A model generated the notes under the pieces. The model did no database searches and had not been told where the DNA came from. It saw nothing but the letters and a program-made list of their open reading frames with translations. A stretch of DNA of 64,000 nt, taken from positions 62,001 through 126,000 of the forward strand of contig NZ_KZ848474.1 of NCBI RefSeq assembly GCF_003327285.1, read 5' to 3'. The position numbers and the translations under genes were made by a program. This DNA is from Microbacterium sorbitolivorans. GTDB taxonomy: Bacteria; Actinomycetota; Actinomycetes; Actinomycetales; Microbacteriaceae. This document shows, in pieces, positions 1 to 6,903 of this stretch (the stretch's first letter is position 1; each line of letters starts with the position of its first letter).

Positions 1-790
1 TGTCGCGAAGAGCGTCTTCCTGCGTCAGGACGGTGTCCTTCGCGAGGGTCTCCTCGATCGACGCGATGCCCGCGAACTCCTCGAGGATCTGCTCGCTCGA
101 GAGGCCGAGCGCCTTGAGGAAGACGGTCACCGACTGCTTGCGCTTGCGGTCGATGCGCACGCCGACCTGGTCGCGCTTGTCGATCTCGAACTCGAGCCAG
201 GCACCGCGCGACGGGATGACGCGCGCCGAGACGACGTCCTTGTCACTGGTCTTGTCGGGCGTCTTGTCGAAGTAGACACCCGGCGAGCGCACGAGCTGCG
301 AGACGACGACACGCTCGGTGCCGTTGATGATGAAGGTTCCCTCGCGGGTCTGCAGGGGGAAGTCGCCCATGAAGACCGTCTGAGTCTTGATCTCACCGGT
401 CTGGTGGTTCATGAACTCGGCCTCGACGTACAGCGGAGCCGCGTAGGTCTTACCGCGGTCCTTGCAGTCGGCGATCGTGTACTTCTCGGGCTCGAGGTAC
501 GGGTTCGCGAACGACAGCTGCATCGTCTCGGCGAGGTCGGTGATCGGCGAGATCTCCTCGAAGATCTCCTCCAGACCGCTGCGCTCGGAGACGTCGTTGC
601 GTCCGGAAGCCTTCAGCTCAGCGACCTGAGCCTTCCAGTCGTCGTTGCCGACGAGCCAGTCGAAGGAGTCCTTCTGCAGTGCGAGAAGGTCGGGGACCGT
701 CAGCGCGTCGTGGACTTTGGCGAACGACAGACGCTGGGCGTCACGTCCGTTCTTGGTGGTGGGAGTGGATGCGTTGCGCGAAGCAGCCAA
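1..790 (-). CDS. rpoB: RNA polymerase beta subunit, N-terminal part (partial)
   Basis: First 263 codons of the beta subunit of DNA-directed RNA polymerase; the gene continues past the left edge. The minus-strand translation gives typical beta-subunit blocks: SFDWLVGN near residue 40, a conserved ISPITD...MQLSF block, [17 protein letters not shown], and [11 protein letters not shown] followed by [12 protein letters not shown] place the start at TTG 790 because GGAGG (complement of 800-804) lies 9 nt upstream and the protein then begins LAASRNAS, like the MAASRN starts of related actinobacteria. There is no ATG alternative in frame. The 240-bp gap upstream separates it from a divergent gene. 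Core transcription enzyme, cytoplasmic. Confidence 0.97.
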   Translation of the reverse strand, partial: MAASRNASTPTTKNGRDAQRLSFAKVHDALTVPDLLALQKDSFDWLVGNDDWKAQVAELKASGRNDVSERSGLEEIFEEISPITDLAETMQLSFANPYLEPEKYTIADCKDRGKTYAAPLYVEAEFMNHQTGEIKTQTVFMGDFPLQTREGTFIINGTERVVVSQLVRSPGVYFDKTPDKTSDKDVVSARVIPSRGAWLEFEIDKRDQVGVRIDRKRKQSVTVFLKALGLSSEQILEEFAGIASIEETLAKDTVLTQEDALRD

Positions 791-978
791 GGGAATTGAC
801 CTCCGGGATCCCAGGTGGGATCGTGTAGATTCCTTGCCGACAGGGTTGTAGCGCCCGATCCGCGCCGCTATTTGCGGGGATCAAAATCTTCTGCCGACCA
901 CCATATGAAGGCATAGAAGACACACTGAGCGCGTCTATTGACAGTACCCGACCAGACACGCGATGTCTACCCTCGTAG
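791..978. other. rpoB upstream region, no gene
   Basis: Comparatively AT-rich 188-bp gap between divergent rpoB and the gene at 1031. It should hold the rpoB promoter and leader, but I see no convincing minus-strand -35/-10 pair. A TAGACG-N16-TATGCC pairing around 913-940 is weak. A plus-strand TTGACA at 938-943 has no matching -10. Confidence 0.4.
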
Positions 979-1007
979 TTGACTCACATATTCTTCTCGG
1001 GTATAAA
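979..1007 (+). promoter_or_regulatory. Sigma-70-type promoter of the LmeA-like gene
   Basis: TTGACT at 979-984, a 17-nt spacer and TATAAA at 1002-1007 form a near-consensus housekeeping promoter. GGAG lies at about 1025-1028 just before the ATG at 1031, so this transcript would have a short leader of about 17 nt, unlike the leaderless genes elsewhere in the window. Confidence 0.75.
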
Positions 1008-1030
1008 CGCGCATCCCATACGCTGGAGAC

Positions 1031-1933
1031 ATGAACCTCTGGCCCTGGCACCTGTCGAGCACGAAATCGTGGCCCGCATCCGGCACCACGCTGAAGAGCG
1101 GACTCACCCAGCTGATCGACGCCGCCGCGGCGCGCGGCGTGACCGTCCGCCAGAACGGCGCCCCCGGGATCCGCGTGAGCTCGTCGGCGTTCACGGGCCG
1201 CGCGCACGTCGAATCGGTGCGCGCCGATTTCACCGGATCCGAGATCGCTTTCGACGCCTTCGTCGCGGCCCGGAACGACGAGGGCCCGTTCCCGAGCCCC
1301 GATGACGACGAGATCGTCGCCCACACGAACGGCCTGATCGACGAGATCCGGCTGCGCGCGGATCCGCTGACCGTCAACGGCGCCGAGGTGCGCGCCGAGC
1401 TGACCGCCCTCAGCCTGCCCGTCGACTGGATCGTCGTGCGCCACGAGGGCGAGCTCTACGGCACCGTGCGCGCCCGCCGCGACGCCGCGAGCCGCGCCGC
1501 CGGAAACTTCCGCCTCTCGATCGCGCAGGACGACCTCGCCGCGATCGCAGCCGACTCCGTGCGCGCGGCGCTCAAGAGCGGATCCCGTTGGACCGCGTCG
1601 CTCAAGGACCTCAAGATCCGCGTCACCCCGAACGGCGACGGCCGCGTCGTCGCGACCCTCGGCGTGAAGGGCAAGATTTTCTTCGTGCCGCTCTCGGGCC
1701 GCCTCGGCATCGACGCGTCGGTCTCGTCCGACGGCGTCGTCACGATCCACCGCGCGACCGCCGCGAGCCGCAGCATGCTGTCGAAGCTGATCCTGCTGCC
1801 GCTGCGCGCGCAGCTTCGCCAGCTCGCCGGCCAGACGCACCGCATCGAGGGCGACGCCCTCGGCGTGACCGGCTTCACGGTCGACGCGAGCGACGGCCGC
1901 CTGACCGTCACCGGATCCCTCACGGGCCGCTGA
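1031..1933 (+). CDS. LmeA-like (DUF2993-type) hypothetical protein
   Basis: A 300-residue protein. Alternating strand-like segments and repeated phrases such as FRLSIAQDDLAAIAADSVRA and HRIEGDALGVTGFTVDASDG resemble the DUF2993/LmeA family of lipid-binding proteins in actinobacteria. That assignment is by eye and not certain. No clear signal peptide: the N-terminus MNLWPWHLSSTKSW is not a classic hydrophobic segment. The start is fixed by the TATAAA promoter and GGAG box. Its stop overlaps the next ATG by one base (TGATG at 1931-1935), so it is co-transcribed and translationally coupled with a methyltransferase-like gene. Confidence 0.5.
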   Translation: MNLWPWHLSSTKSWPASGTTLKSGLTQLIDAAAARGVTVRQNGAPGIRVSSSAFTGRAHVESVRADFTGSEIAFDAFVAARNDEGPFPSPDDDEIVAHTNGLIDEIRLRADPLTVNGAEVRAELTALSLPVDWIVVRHEGELYGTVRARRDAASRAAGNFRLSIAQDDLAAIAADSVRAALKSGSRWTASLKDLKIRVTPNGDGRVVATLGVKGKIFFVPLSGRLGIDASVSSDGVVTIHRATAASRSMLSKLILLPLRAQLRQLAGQTHRIEGDALGVTGFTVDASDGRLTVTGSLTGR

Positions 1934-2793
1934 TGGGACGCCAGCGCCAGAAGGACGCCGACTTTCCAACCGCCCGGCTCGGCGGCGGATCCATCGCCGA
2001 AATCCGACCGGCCGAGTTCGGATCCGGATACGAGGTGATCGTCGACGGAACCCCGCAATCGCACGTCGACACCGCGGATCCGACCCACCTCGCCTTCGAA
2101 TACGTCGCCCGCATGGGCGCCGTCATCGACCAGTTGCCCGACGGGCCGATCTCGGCCGTGCACCTCGGCGCCGGCGGGCTCACGATCCCGCGCTACATCG
2201 CGCACACGCGCCCCGGCTCCCGCCAGCAGGTCGTCGAGCTCGAGCAGCCGCTCGTCGAGCTCGTCCGCGAAAACCTGCCGCTCCCGCGCGACGCGCAGAT
2301 CCGGATCCGCATCGGCGACGCGCGCGAGGGCCTCACGCGCATGCCGCCGGCGCTGCGCGGATCCGCCGACCTGCTCGTCAGCGACGTCTACTCGGGCGCG
2401 CAGACGCCCGCGCACCTCACGAGCGTCGAGTACTACCGCGAGGCGGCCGCGATGCTGTCGCCGACGGGCATCCTGCTCGTGAACGTCGCCGACGGATCCG
2501 GGTTGCAGTTCGCACGCCGGCAGGCGGCGACCGTGAAGCACGTGCTGCCGCACCTCGCGATCCTCGCCGAGGTGCAGGTGCTCAAGGGGCGGCGCTTCGG
2601 CAACCTCGTGTTCGCGGCCTCCACCACTCCCCTGCCGACCGAGTGGCTGCCGCGGCTCATGGCCGCGGGGCCCCATCCCGCGAAGGTCGCCGAGGGGCGC
2701 GAGGTGGATCAGTTCATCGGGGGCGCGCTGCCCTCGTACGACGCCGATTCGACCGCCTCGCCGAAGCCCTCGTTGTCTCTTTTCGAACGCTGA
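1933..2793 (+). CDS. Spermidine-synthase-like methyltransferase
   Basis: 286 residues of the SpeE-like Rossmann-fold family. The AdoMet/dcAdoMet-binding glycine loop is AVHLGAGGLTIPRYIA (about residues 74-89), followed by an acidic VVELEQPLVEL strand and IRIGDAREGL and DLLVSDVYSG motifs. Many actinobacteria carry such short homologues that lack a clear polyamine pathway, so the substrate is uncertain. The start ATG 1933 overlaps the preceding stop by one base, implying coupled expression. Eight of the ten GGATCC sites between 1236 and 2510 fall in or at the edges of this gene. Confidence 0.75.
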   Translation: MGRQRQKDADFPTARLGGGSIAEIRPAEFGSGYEVIVDGTPQSHVDTADPTHLAFEYVARMGAVIDQLPDGPISAVHLGAGGLTIPRYIAHTRPGSRQQVVELEQPLVELVRENLPLPRDAQIRIRIGDAREGLTRMPPALRGSADLLVSDVYSGAQTPAHLTSVEYYREAAAMLSPTGILLVNVADGSGLQFARRQAATVKHVLPHLAILAEVQVLKGRRFGNLVFAASTTPLPTEWLPRLMAAGPHPAKVAEGREVDQFIGGALPSYDADSTASPKPSLSLFER

Positions 2794-2867
2794 TCCGCGT
2801 GCCTCAGGCACCGGCTAGGTGGGAGCAGGCAGGATAGATGTCTGCACGATGACGAAAGGGGTTCGGC

Positions 2868-3401
2868 GTGGGCTTCATCCAGGGATACGACAAGGAGACC
2901 CTGCAGGAGATCGTCGACCGCTCGGCCGTCTATGACCGGCTTGTCGAGATCACCGGTCAGCGCAGCTTCCCGTCGCAGCTCGAGCAGGTGTGGCTGTACA
3001 AGGTGCTCGGCGAGCTCGACGACGCACTGCAGATCGCCGCACACGCCGTGCGCCTCGCGCGCATGTCGGGCACCCGCAAGGACCTGCTACACGCCCGCGT
3101 CATGCACGCCTCCGTCAACCACCTGCGCGGCGCGTACTCGCGCGCCGAGGCCGAGCTGACGACCTGCATCGAGGAGGCCGAGGGGCAGAAGTGGGGCCGC
3201 ATCGGTGCCCTCGCCTACTCGCACCGCGGCAAGGTTCGCTACGACGCCGGCGACTACGAGGGCGCCCGCAGCGACTTCAAGCGCGAGCTCTTCCTGCGCC
3301 AGGAAATGGGCGCCGACGACGAGACGCTCGAGCAGACCCTGACCTTCATCGAGGCCGCCGAGTCGAAGCGCGGCGCGACCACCACGGGGCTCTTCGCGTA
3401 A
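2868..3401 (+). CDS. TPR-like hypothetical protein
   Basis: 177 residues, nearly all helical. The central part has tetratricopeptide-like helix pairs: WLYKVLGELDDALQIAAHAVRLAR, then MHASVNHLRGAYSRAEAEL, then AYSHRGKVRYDAGDYEGARSDFKREL, the last being a textbook TPR unit at about residues 120-148. Such proteins usually mediate protein contacts; no partner is evident. The GTG start is chosen because AAAGGGG precedes it by 6 nt and the reading MGFIQGYDKETLQEI begins a helix. It stands alone, followed after 34 nt by the SprT-like gene with its own promoter. Confidence 0.6.
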   Translation: MGFIQGYDKETLQEIVDRSAVYDRLVEITGQRSFPSQLEQVWLYKVLGELDDALQIAAHAVRLARMSGTRKDLLHARVMHASVNHLRGAYSRAEAELTTCIEEAEGQKWGRIGALAYSHRGKVRYDAGDYEGARSDFKRELFLRQEMGADDETLEQTLTFIEAAESKRGATTTGLFA

Positions 3402-3406
3402 TTCGT

Positions 3407-3429
3407 TTGTCGGTGGTTCTTTCTACGCT
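3407..3429 (+). promoter_or_regulatory. PafBC/RecA-NDp-type DNA-damage promoter
   Basis: TTGTCGGTG (3407-3415), 8 nt, then TACGCT (3424-3429), then 6 nt to ATG 3436. This matches the mycobacterial RecA-independent damage promoter (TTGTCRGTG-N8-TANNNT) read by PafBC with the housekeeping sigma factor. The 6-nt gap from -10 to ATG means the transcript is probably leaderless. Near-copies lie upstream of the esterase (16696) and lhr (25572). Confidence 0.75.
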
Positions 3430-3435
3430 GTCGAC

Positions 3436-3924
3436 ATGGCTGATCTTCAGAAGGTAACGGTGTGGGCGAACGCCCTCATCCGCATGCACCTCGATCCGTC
3501 GTGGACCTTCGCGTTCGACAACGCCAAGAAGCGCGCCGGGGCGTGCCACTTCACCGCGCGCCGCATCACGGTGTCGCGCTACCTCGCCGCGCGCTTCGCG
3601 GATGACGACATCCACCAGACCCTGCTGCACGAGGTCGCCCACGCCATCGCCGGCCCCACCGCGGGCCACGGCCCCGCCTGGAAGTCGATCGCCCGCGACC
3701 TCGGCTACGTCGGCGGCACCACCCACGCCCTCGAGACCGCGACCGAGCTCGCGCCCTGGGTCGGCATCTGCCCCAACGGACACATCGCCTACCGACACCG
3801 CCGCCCGTCGCGGCCCTCATCGTGCGCGAAGTGCTCGCGCACCTTCAACCCCGCGCTCATGATCCGCTGGAGCCGTCGCGAGATCACGCCGGCCGCGCGC
3901 CGCGCGGCGGCTACGCCTCGGTAG
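3436..3924 (+). CDS. SprT-like zinc metalloprotease domain protein
   Basis: 162 residues with a SprT-like gluzincin fold. The active-site helix LLHEVAHAIAG contains HEVAH at residues 65-69 (two zinc-binding histidines and the catalytic glutamate), followed by GHGPAWKSIARDLG with the third histidine. The tail has a zinc-ribbon-like ICPNGH...CAKCSRTF pattern. SprT/Spartan relatives degrade protein crosslinked to DNA; that role is inferred here, helped by the damage-type promoter just upstream. The ATG is fixed by the -10 element 6 nt before it (leaderless). Downstream lies a palindrome array, then convergent comB. Confidence 0.8.
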   Translation: MADLQKVTVWANALIRMHLDPSWTFAFDNAKKRAGACHFTARRITVSRYLAARFADDDIHQTLLHEVAHAIAGPTAGHGPAWKSIARDLGYVGGTTHALETATELAPWVGICPNGHIAYRHRRPSRPSSCAKCSRTFNPALMIRWSRREITPAARRAAATPR

Positions 3925-3927
3925 GGG

Positions 3928-4450
3928 TGTTCCGGTCGCTCAAGCTGCGCTTCGCGGTGGCTGAGACGGGGTGATTGCGCGAGCATCGCGGTGTTTGTTC
4001 CGGTCGCTCAAACCGCTGGTTTCGGGGTGGGTGAGGGACCGATTGCGCGACTGGAACATCGCGGCACGGGTTCCGGTCGCTCAAACCGCTGCTCCCGTGG
4101 CCAGTGAGCGACAGATTGCGCGACCTGAACACCACGGCCCTCATTTCGGTCGCTCAAACGGTTCTTGCCGGATCCCGGAGCAGCAGATTGCGCGACCGGA
4201 GCCTGCTGCGGTGCTCCGCCGGGGCGGTGAGTAGCAGTTTTCCAAACGGGAACGCGCGCGGCGCCCCTGGCGTTCGGAAATTTGCTCTTCGAAGGCCTGG
4301 GAACAGCAGATTCCCAAACCTGAGCGATGCCGCCGCCCGTTCCAGTCGCTCAATCGGCCCTTCCCCGAGCACCTGAGCAACAGATTGCGCGACCGGAACC
4401 GCGGGGGTGCTCCTCTCCGGCCTTGAGCAGCAGATTCCCAAACCTGAATG
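3928..4450. repeat. Palindrome family A array (about six units)
   Basis: The whole gap between two convergent genes is built of diverged units of about 85 bp. Each is an inverted repeat: left arm TTCCGGTCGCTCAA, variable centre, right arm CAGATTGCGCGACCGGAA. Units start near 3928, 3999, 4071 and 4145. Two further sub-variants near 4225-4330 and 4420-4450 replace the core by TTCCCAAACCTGA, and another full unit starts near 4339. Single copies of the same family lie at 21330 and 23779. No gene is present. Confidence 0.85.
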
Positions 4451-4466
4451 GCCGTGAGAACGAGAA

Positions 4467-4495
4467 ACGGCGGTTCCCGAGGAGGGAACCGCCGT
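4467..4495 (-). terminator. Rho-independent terminator of comB
   Basis: A perfect 12-bp stem (ACGGCGGTTCCC paired with GGGAACCGCCGT) around a 5-nt loop, followed on the minus strand by TTTCTCG. It lies 15 nt after the comB stop. A conventional terminator, unlike the long palindromes nearby. Confidence 0.75.
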
Positions 4496-4509
4496 CTACC
4501 AAGCCAAGA

Positions 4510-5046
4510 TCAGTCCTCGTCGGCGATGACAACGCGAATCGGATCCGGATCCGCGTCGAGCGCCGCAGCTTCCTTGATCTCGTCGCGGCGGCCGTCCGCG
4601 GCGAGCGCGAGGCCGGAGGCGCTCGCGGAGATCAGGTGCTTGAGCGCGCGCTTGAGCGGGCGGAATCCCTCGGTCGCGACGGCCACGTCGGGGGCGGAGT
4701 GGTCGAGGCCGCGGGCCGAGATACCGTCGGCGATGGCGCCGGCGGCAAGGTAATCCTCGACGGCGAAGTATCCGTCATCGCCCGCGAGCACGAGGTTGAT
4801 CGCGGTGCGTCCGCCGCGGGCAATCTGCTCGTCGTATACCGCCTGCGCCGTCGCCGACGCGTTACGCAGATTGCCGATGAAGACCGTCGGCTTCTTCGGG
4901 AGTGCTGCGGCGCTGGCAGCGAGCTTCTCCGGGGATCCGAGCACGTCAATAACGACCACGATGCCCGACGACGCGAGCTGCGTGAGCGCCTTCTCACCCC
5001 ATCCGAGGCGGACCTGATACGTGGACTGCGAGCGAGAATCGGTCAT
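4510..5046 (-). CDS. comB: 2-phosphosulfolactate phosphatase (ComB) family protein
   Basis: 178 residues. The ComB fold is indicated by VVVIDVLGSP near residue 30, the family signature FIGNLRNASATAQAV near residue 75, and LVLAGDDGYFAVEDYLAAGAIAD near residue 105. Known ComB enzymes hydrolyse 2-phosphosulfolactate in coenzyme M synthesis, a pathway not expected in actinobacteria, so the substrate here is unknown. It is shorter than archaeal ComB (about 220-230). Start ATG 5046 lies 6 nt after TAGCCT, with GGATCC filling the gap, so it is probably leaderless. Divergent from threonine aldolase across a repeat array. Confidence 0.65.
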   Translation of the reverse strand: MTDSRSQSTYQVRLGWGEKALTQLASSGIVVVIDVLGSPEKLAASAAALPKKPTVFIGNLRNASATAQAVYDEQIARGGRTAINLVLAGDDGYFAVEDYLAAGAIADGISARGLDHSAPDVAVATEGFRPLKRALKHLISASASGLALAADGRRDEIKEAAALDADPDPIRVVIADED

Positions 5047-5097
5047 GGATCCAGGCTACGACTCACGTCTCCCCCGTGCACATCTCCCGTCATACGG

Positions 5098-5600
5098 CGT
5101 CTTGGTGGCGCGCGGGGCGCCACGAATGTCGGAAGAATCACGAGAATCGGGGACATCCCGCGGAAGGCTCCGATCCTCGTGATTTCTCCGAGGCTCGTGC
5201 GCGCGGCGCCGGATCCGGGAGCACGGGAGTCGGAAGAGTCACGAAAATCGGACGAATCCCGCGGAAGGCTCCGATCCTCGTGATTTCCCCGAGACTCGTG
5301 CGCGCGGCGCCGGGTCCGGGAGCGGCTCGGCCGGCGCCGAAGGAGGGCACGGATCCGAGACCTACCCGGCAGCGCGGCCGAGGCACGGCACCAGAGTCGG
5401 AAGAATCACGAGAATCGGAGGAATTGAGGCAGAGAGTCCGAGAACCGTGATTTCCCCGAGGTTCGTGGCGCGCGGCGCCGGATCCGGCAGCCACCAAACT
5501 CGGAGGAATCACGAGAGTCGGAAGGAACCCGCCAGAGAGGCCGAGAACCGTGATTTCTCCGAGATCCGCGGCGCCCCGGCGCCGGAACTTACGAGAATCA
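5098..5600. repeat. Palindrome family D array (four units) in a divergent gap
   Basis: Four related units of about 100 bp begin with GTCGGAAGAATCACGAGAA or close variants near 5130, 5231, 5396 and 5500. Within a unit CACGAGAATCGG is mirrored by CCGATCCTCGTG, giving an imperfect hairpin, followed by a constant GCGCGGCGCCGGATCC segment. It fills the gap between divergent comB and ltaE, so it is the one array here not next to a gene 3' end. No coding potential beyond shadows. Confidence 0.85.
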
Positions 5601-5644
5601 TGACAACTCCGGCATCCGGGGCGGGGCGGGCTTAGCCTGGTCGA

Positions 5645-6688
5645 GTGGACCAGCTGCATGACACCGAATGGCGCGGATTCGCGTCGGACAACTATGCCGG
5701 AACTCACCCCGAGGTGCTCGCCGCGCTCGCGGTCGCGAACGGCGGGCACGCGCCGGCGTACGGCGAGGATCCGTATACCGCCGCGCTGCGCGAGAAATTC
5801 CGCGGGATGCTCGGATCCGAGACCCTGGTTTTCCCGGTTTTCAACGGGACCGGAGCGAATGTGGTGGGGATCCAGAGCCTGCTGACGCGCTGGGGCGGCG
5901 TCATCGCTCCCGCGATCGCGCACGTGAATACCGACGAGGGCGGGGCTCCGGAGAAGGTCGGCGGGTTCAAGATCATCCCGGTCGCGACGCCCGATGCGAA
6001 GCTGACGCCGGAGCTGATCCGTGCGCACGCGGTATCCCGCGGCGTGCACACGATCGTGCCGCAGGTGGTGTCGATCACGCAGTCGACCGAGCTCGGGACC
6101 GTCTACTCCCCCGATGAAATCCGCGCGATCACCGACACCGCGCACGAGCTGGGGCTCGCGGTTCACGTCGACGGCGCGCGCATCGCGAACGCGATTGCGG
6201 CACTCCGGATCCCATTGAAAGATGCCCTGCCCGGCGTCGACGTGCTGAGTTTTGGCGGCACGAAGATCGGCGCGATGGGGGCCGAGGCGGTGGTGGTGCT
6301 GGATCCGTCGCGGGTCACCGGCATCGAGTTTCTGCAGAAGAACACGATGCAGCTCGCGAGCAAGATGCGGTTCGTGTCGGCGCAGCTGCTGGCGCTGCTC
6401 GAGGACGAGCTGTGGATCCGCGCCGCCGCGCAGGCAAACGCCATGGCCGCGCGGCTGCGGAAGGGCGTCGCGGAGGTTCCCGGAGTGAGCTTCACGCAGG
6501 CGACCGAGGCGAACGGCGTGTTCGCGATCCTGCCCAACGGCGTCGCCGACAAGGTTCGCGAGCACGTCATGTTCTACGACTGGAACTCCGCGACCGGCGA
6601 GGTGCGCTGGCTCACGTCGTGGGACACGACGACTGCCGACGTCGACCGCTTCGTTGGACTCGTATCGCGATACGCGCGAACGGCGTAG
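5645..6688 (+). CDS. ltaE: Low-specificity L-threonine aldolase (PLP-dependent)
   Basis: 347 residues, normal length for the fold-type I beta-eliminating lyase/threonine aldolase family that cleaves threonine to glycine and acetaldehyde. It opens with the family phrase FASDNYAGTHPEVLAAL. Other marks are VFPVFNGTGANVVGIQSL, the PLP-contacting aspartate in HVDGARIANA and the Schiff-base lysine in SFGGTKIGAMG (K207). The GTG start lies 6 nt after TAGCCT (5633-5638), so it is probably leaderless. It faces putA tail to tail across two family B palindromes. Confidence 0.9.
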   Translation: MDQLHDTEWRGFASDNYAGTHPEVLAALAVANGGHAPAYGEDPYTAALREKFRGMLGSETLVFPVFNGTGANVVGIQSLLTRWGGVIAPAIAHVNTDEGGAPEKVGGFKIIPVATPDAKLTPELIRAHAVSRGVHTIVPQVVSITQSTELGTVYSPDEIRAITDTAHELGLAVHVDGARIANAIAALRIPLKDALPGVDVLSFGGTKIGAMGAEAVVVLDPSRVTGIEFLQKNTMQLASKMRFVSAQLLALLEDELWIRAAAQANAMAARLRKGVAEVPGVSFTQATEANGVFAILPNGVADKVREHVMFYDWNSATGEVRWLTSWDTTTADVDRFVGLVSRYARTA

Positions 6689-6694
6689 GGGGTT

Positions 6695-6739
6695 GGGTCG
6701 CCACATTTTGTCGCTCGGGGCGGCGTTTTGTGGCGACCC
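6695..6739. repeat. Palindrome family B, short copy
   Basis: GGGTCGCCAC at the left is mirrored by GTGGCGACCC at the right, with TTTTGTCGC/GGCGTTTT in the stem. It begins 7 nt after the ltaE stop, in the position of a terminator. Confidence 0.85.
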
Positions 6740-6799
6740 TCACGTCAGCGGATCCGCGCCGGCGATGCGCTGCCGCGCCGTGGGTCGCAGTGCGTCGTT

Positions 6800-6896
6800 G
6801 GGTCGCCACGCGTAGTGGGGCGCCACGCGTAGTGGGGCGCCACGCGTAGTGGGGCGCCACATACTGTCGCCCGGAGGCGGCGTTTTGTGGCGACCC
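6800..6896. repeat. Palindrome family B copy expanded by 18-bp tandem repeats
   Basis: Outer arms GGGTCGCCAC and GTGGCGACCC as in other family B copies. Inside the left arm a unit close to GCGCCACGCGTAGTGGGG is repeated about three times, lengthening the element to 97 bp. It ends 7 bp before the putA stop. Confidence 0.85.
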
Positions 6897-6903
6897 AAAC
6901 CCG

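Noticed and set aside
938..943. Plus-strand TTGACA as a promoter
   Set aside because: No -10 at suitable spacing; the TTGACT-N17-TATAAA pair at 979-1007 is far better placed.
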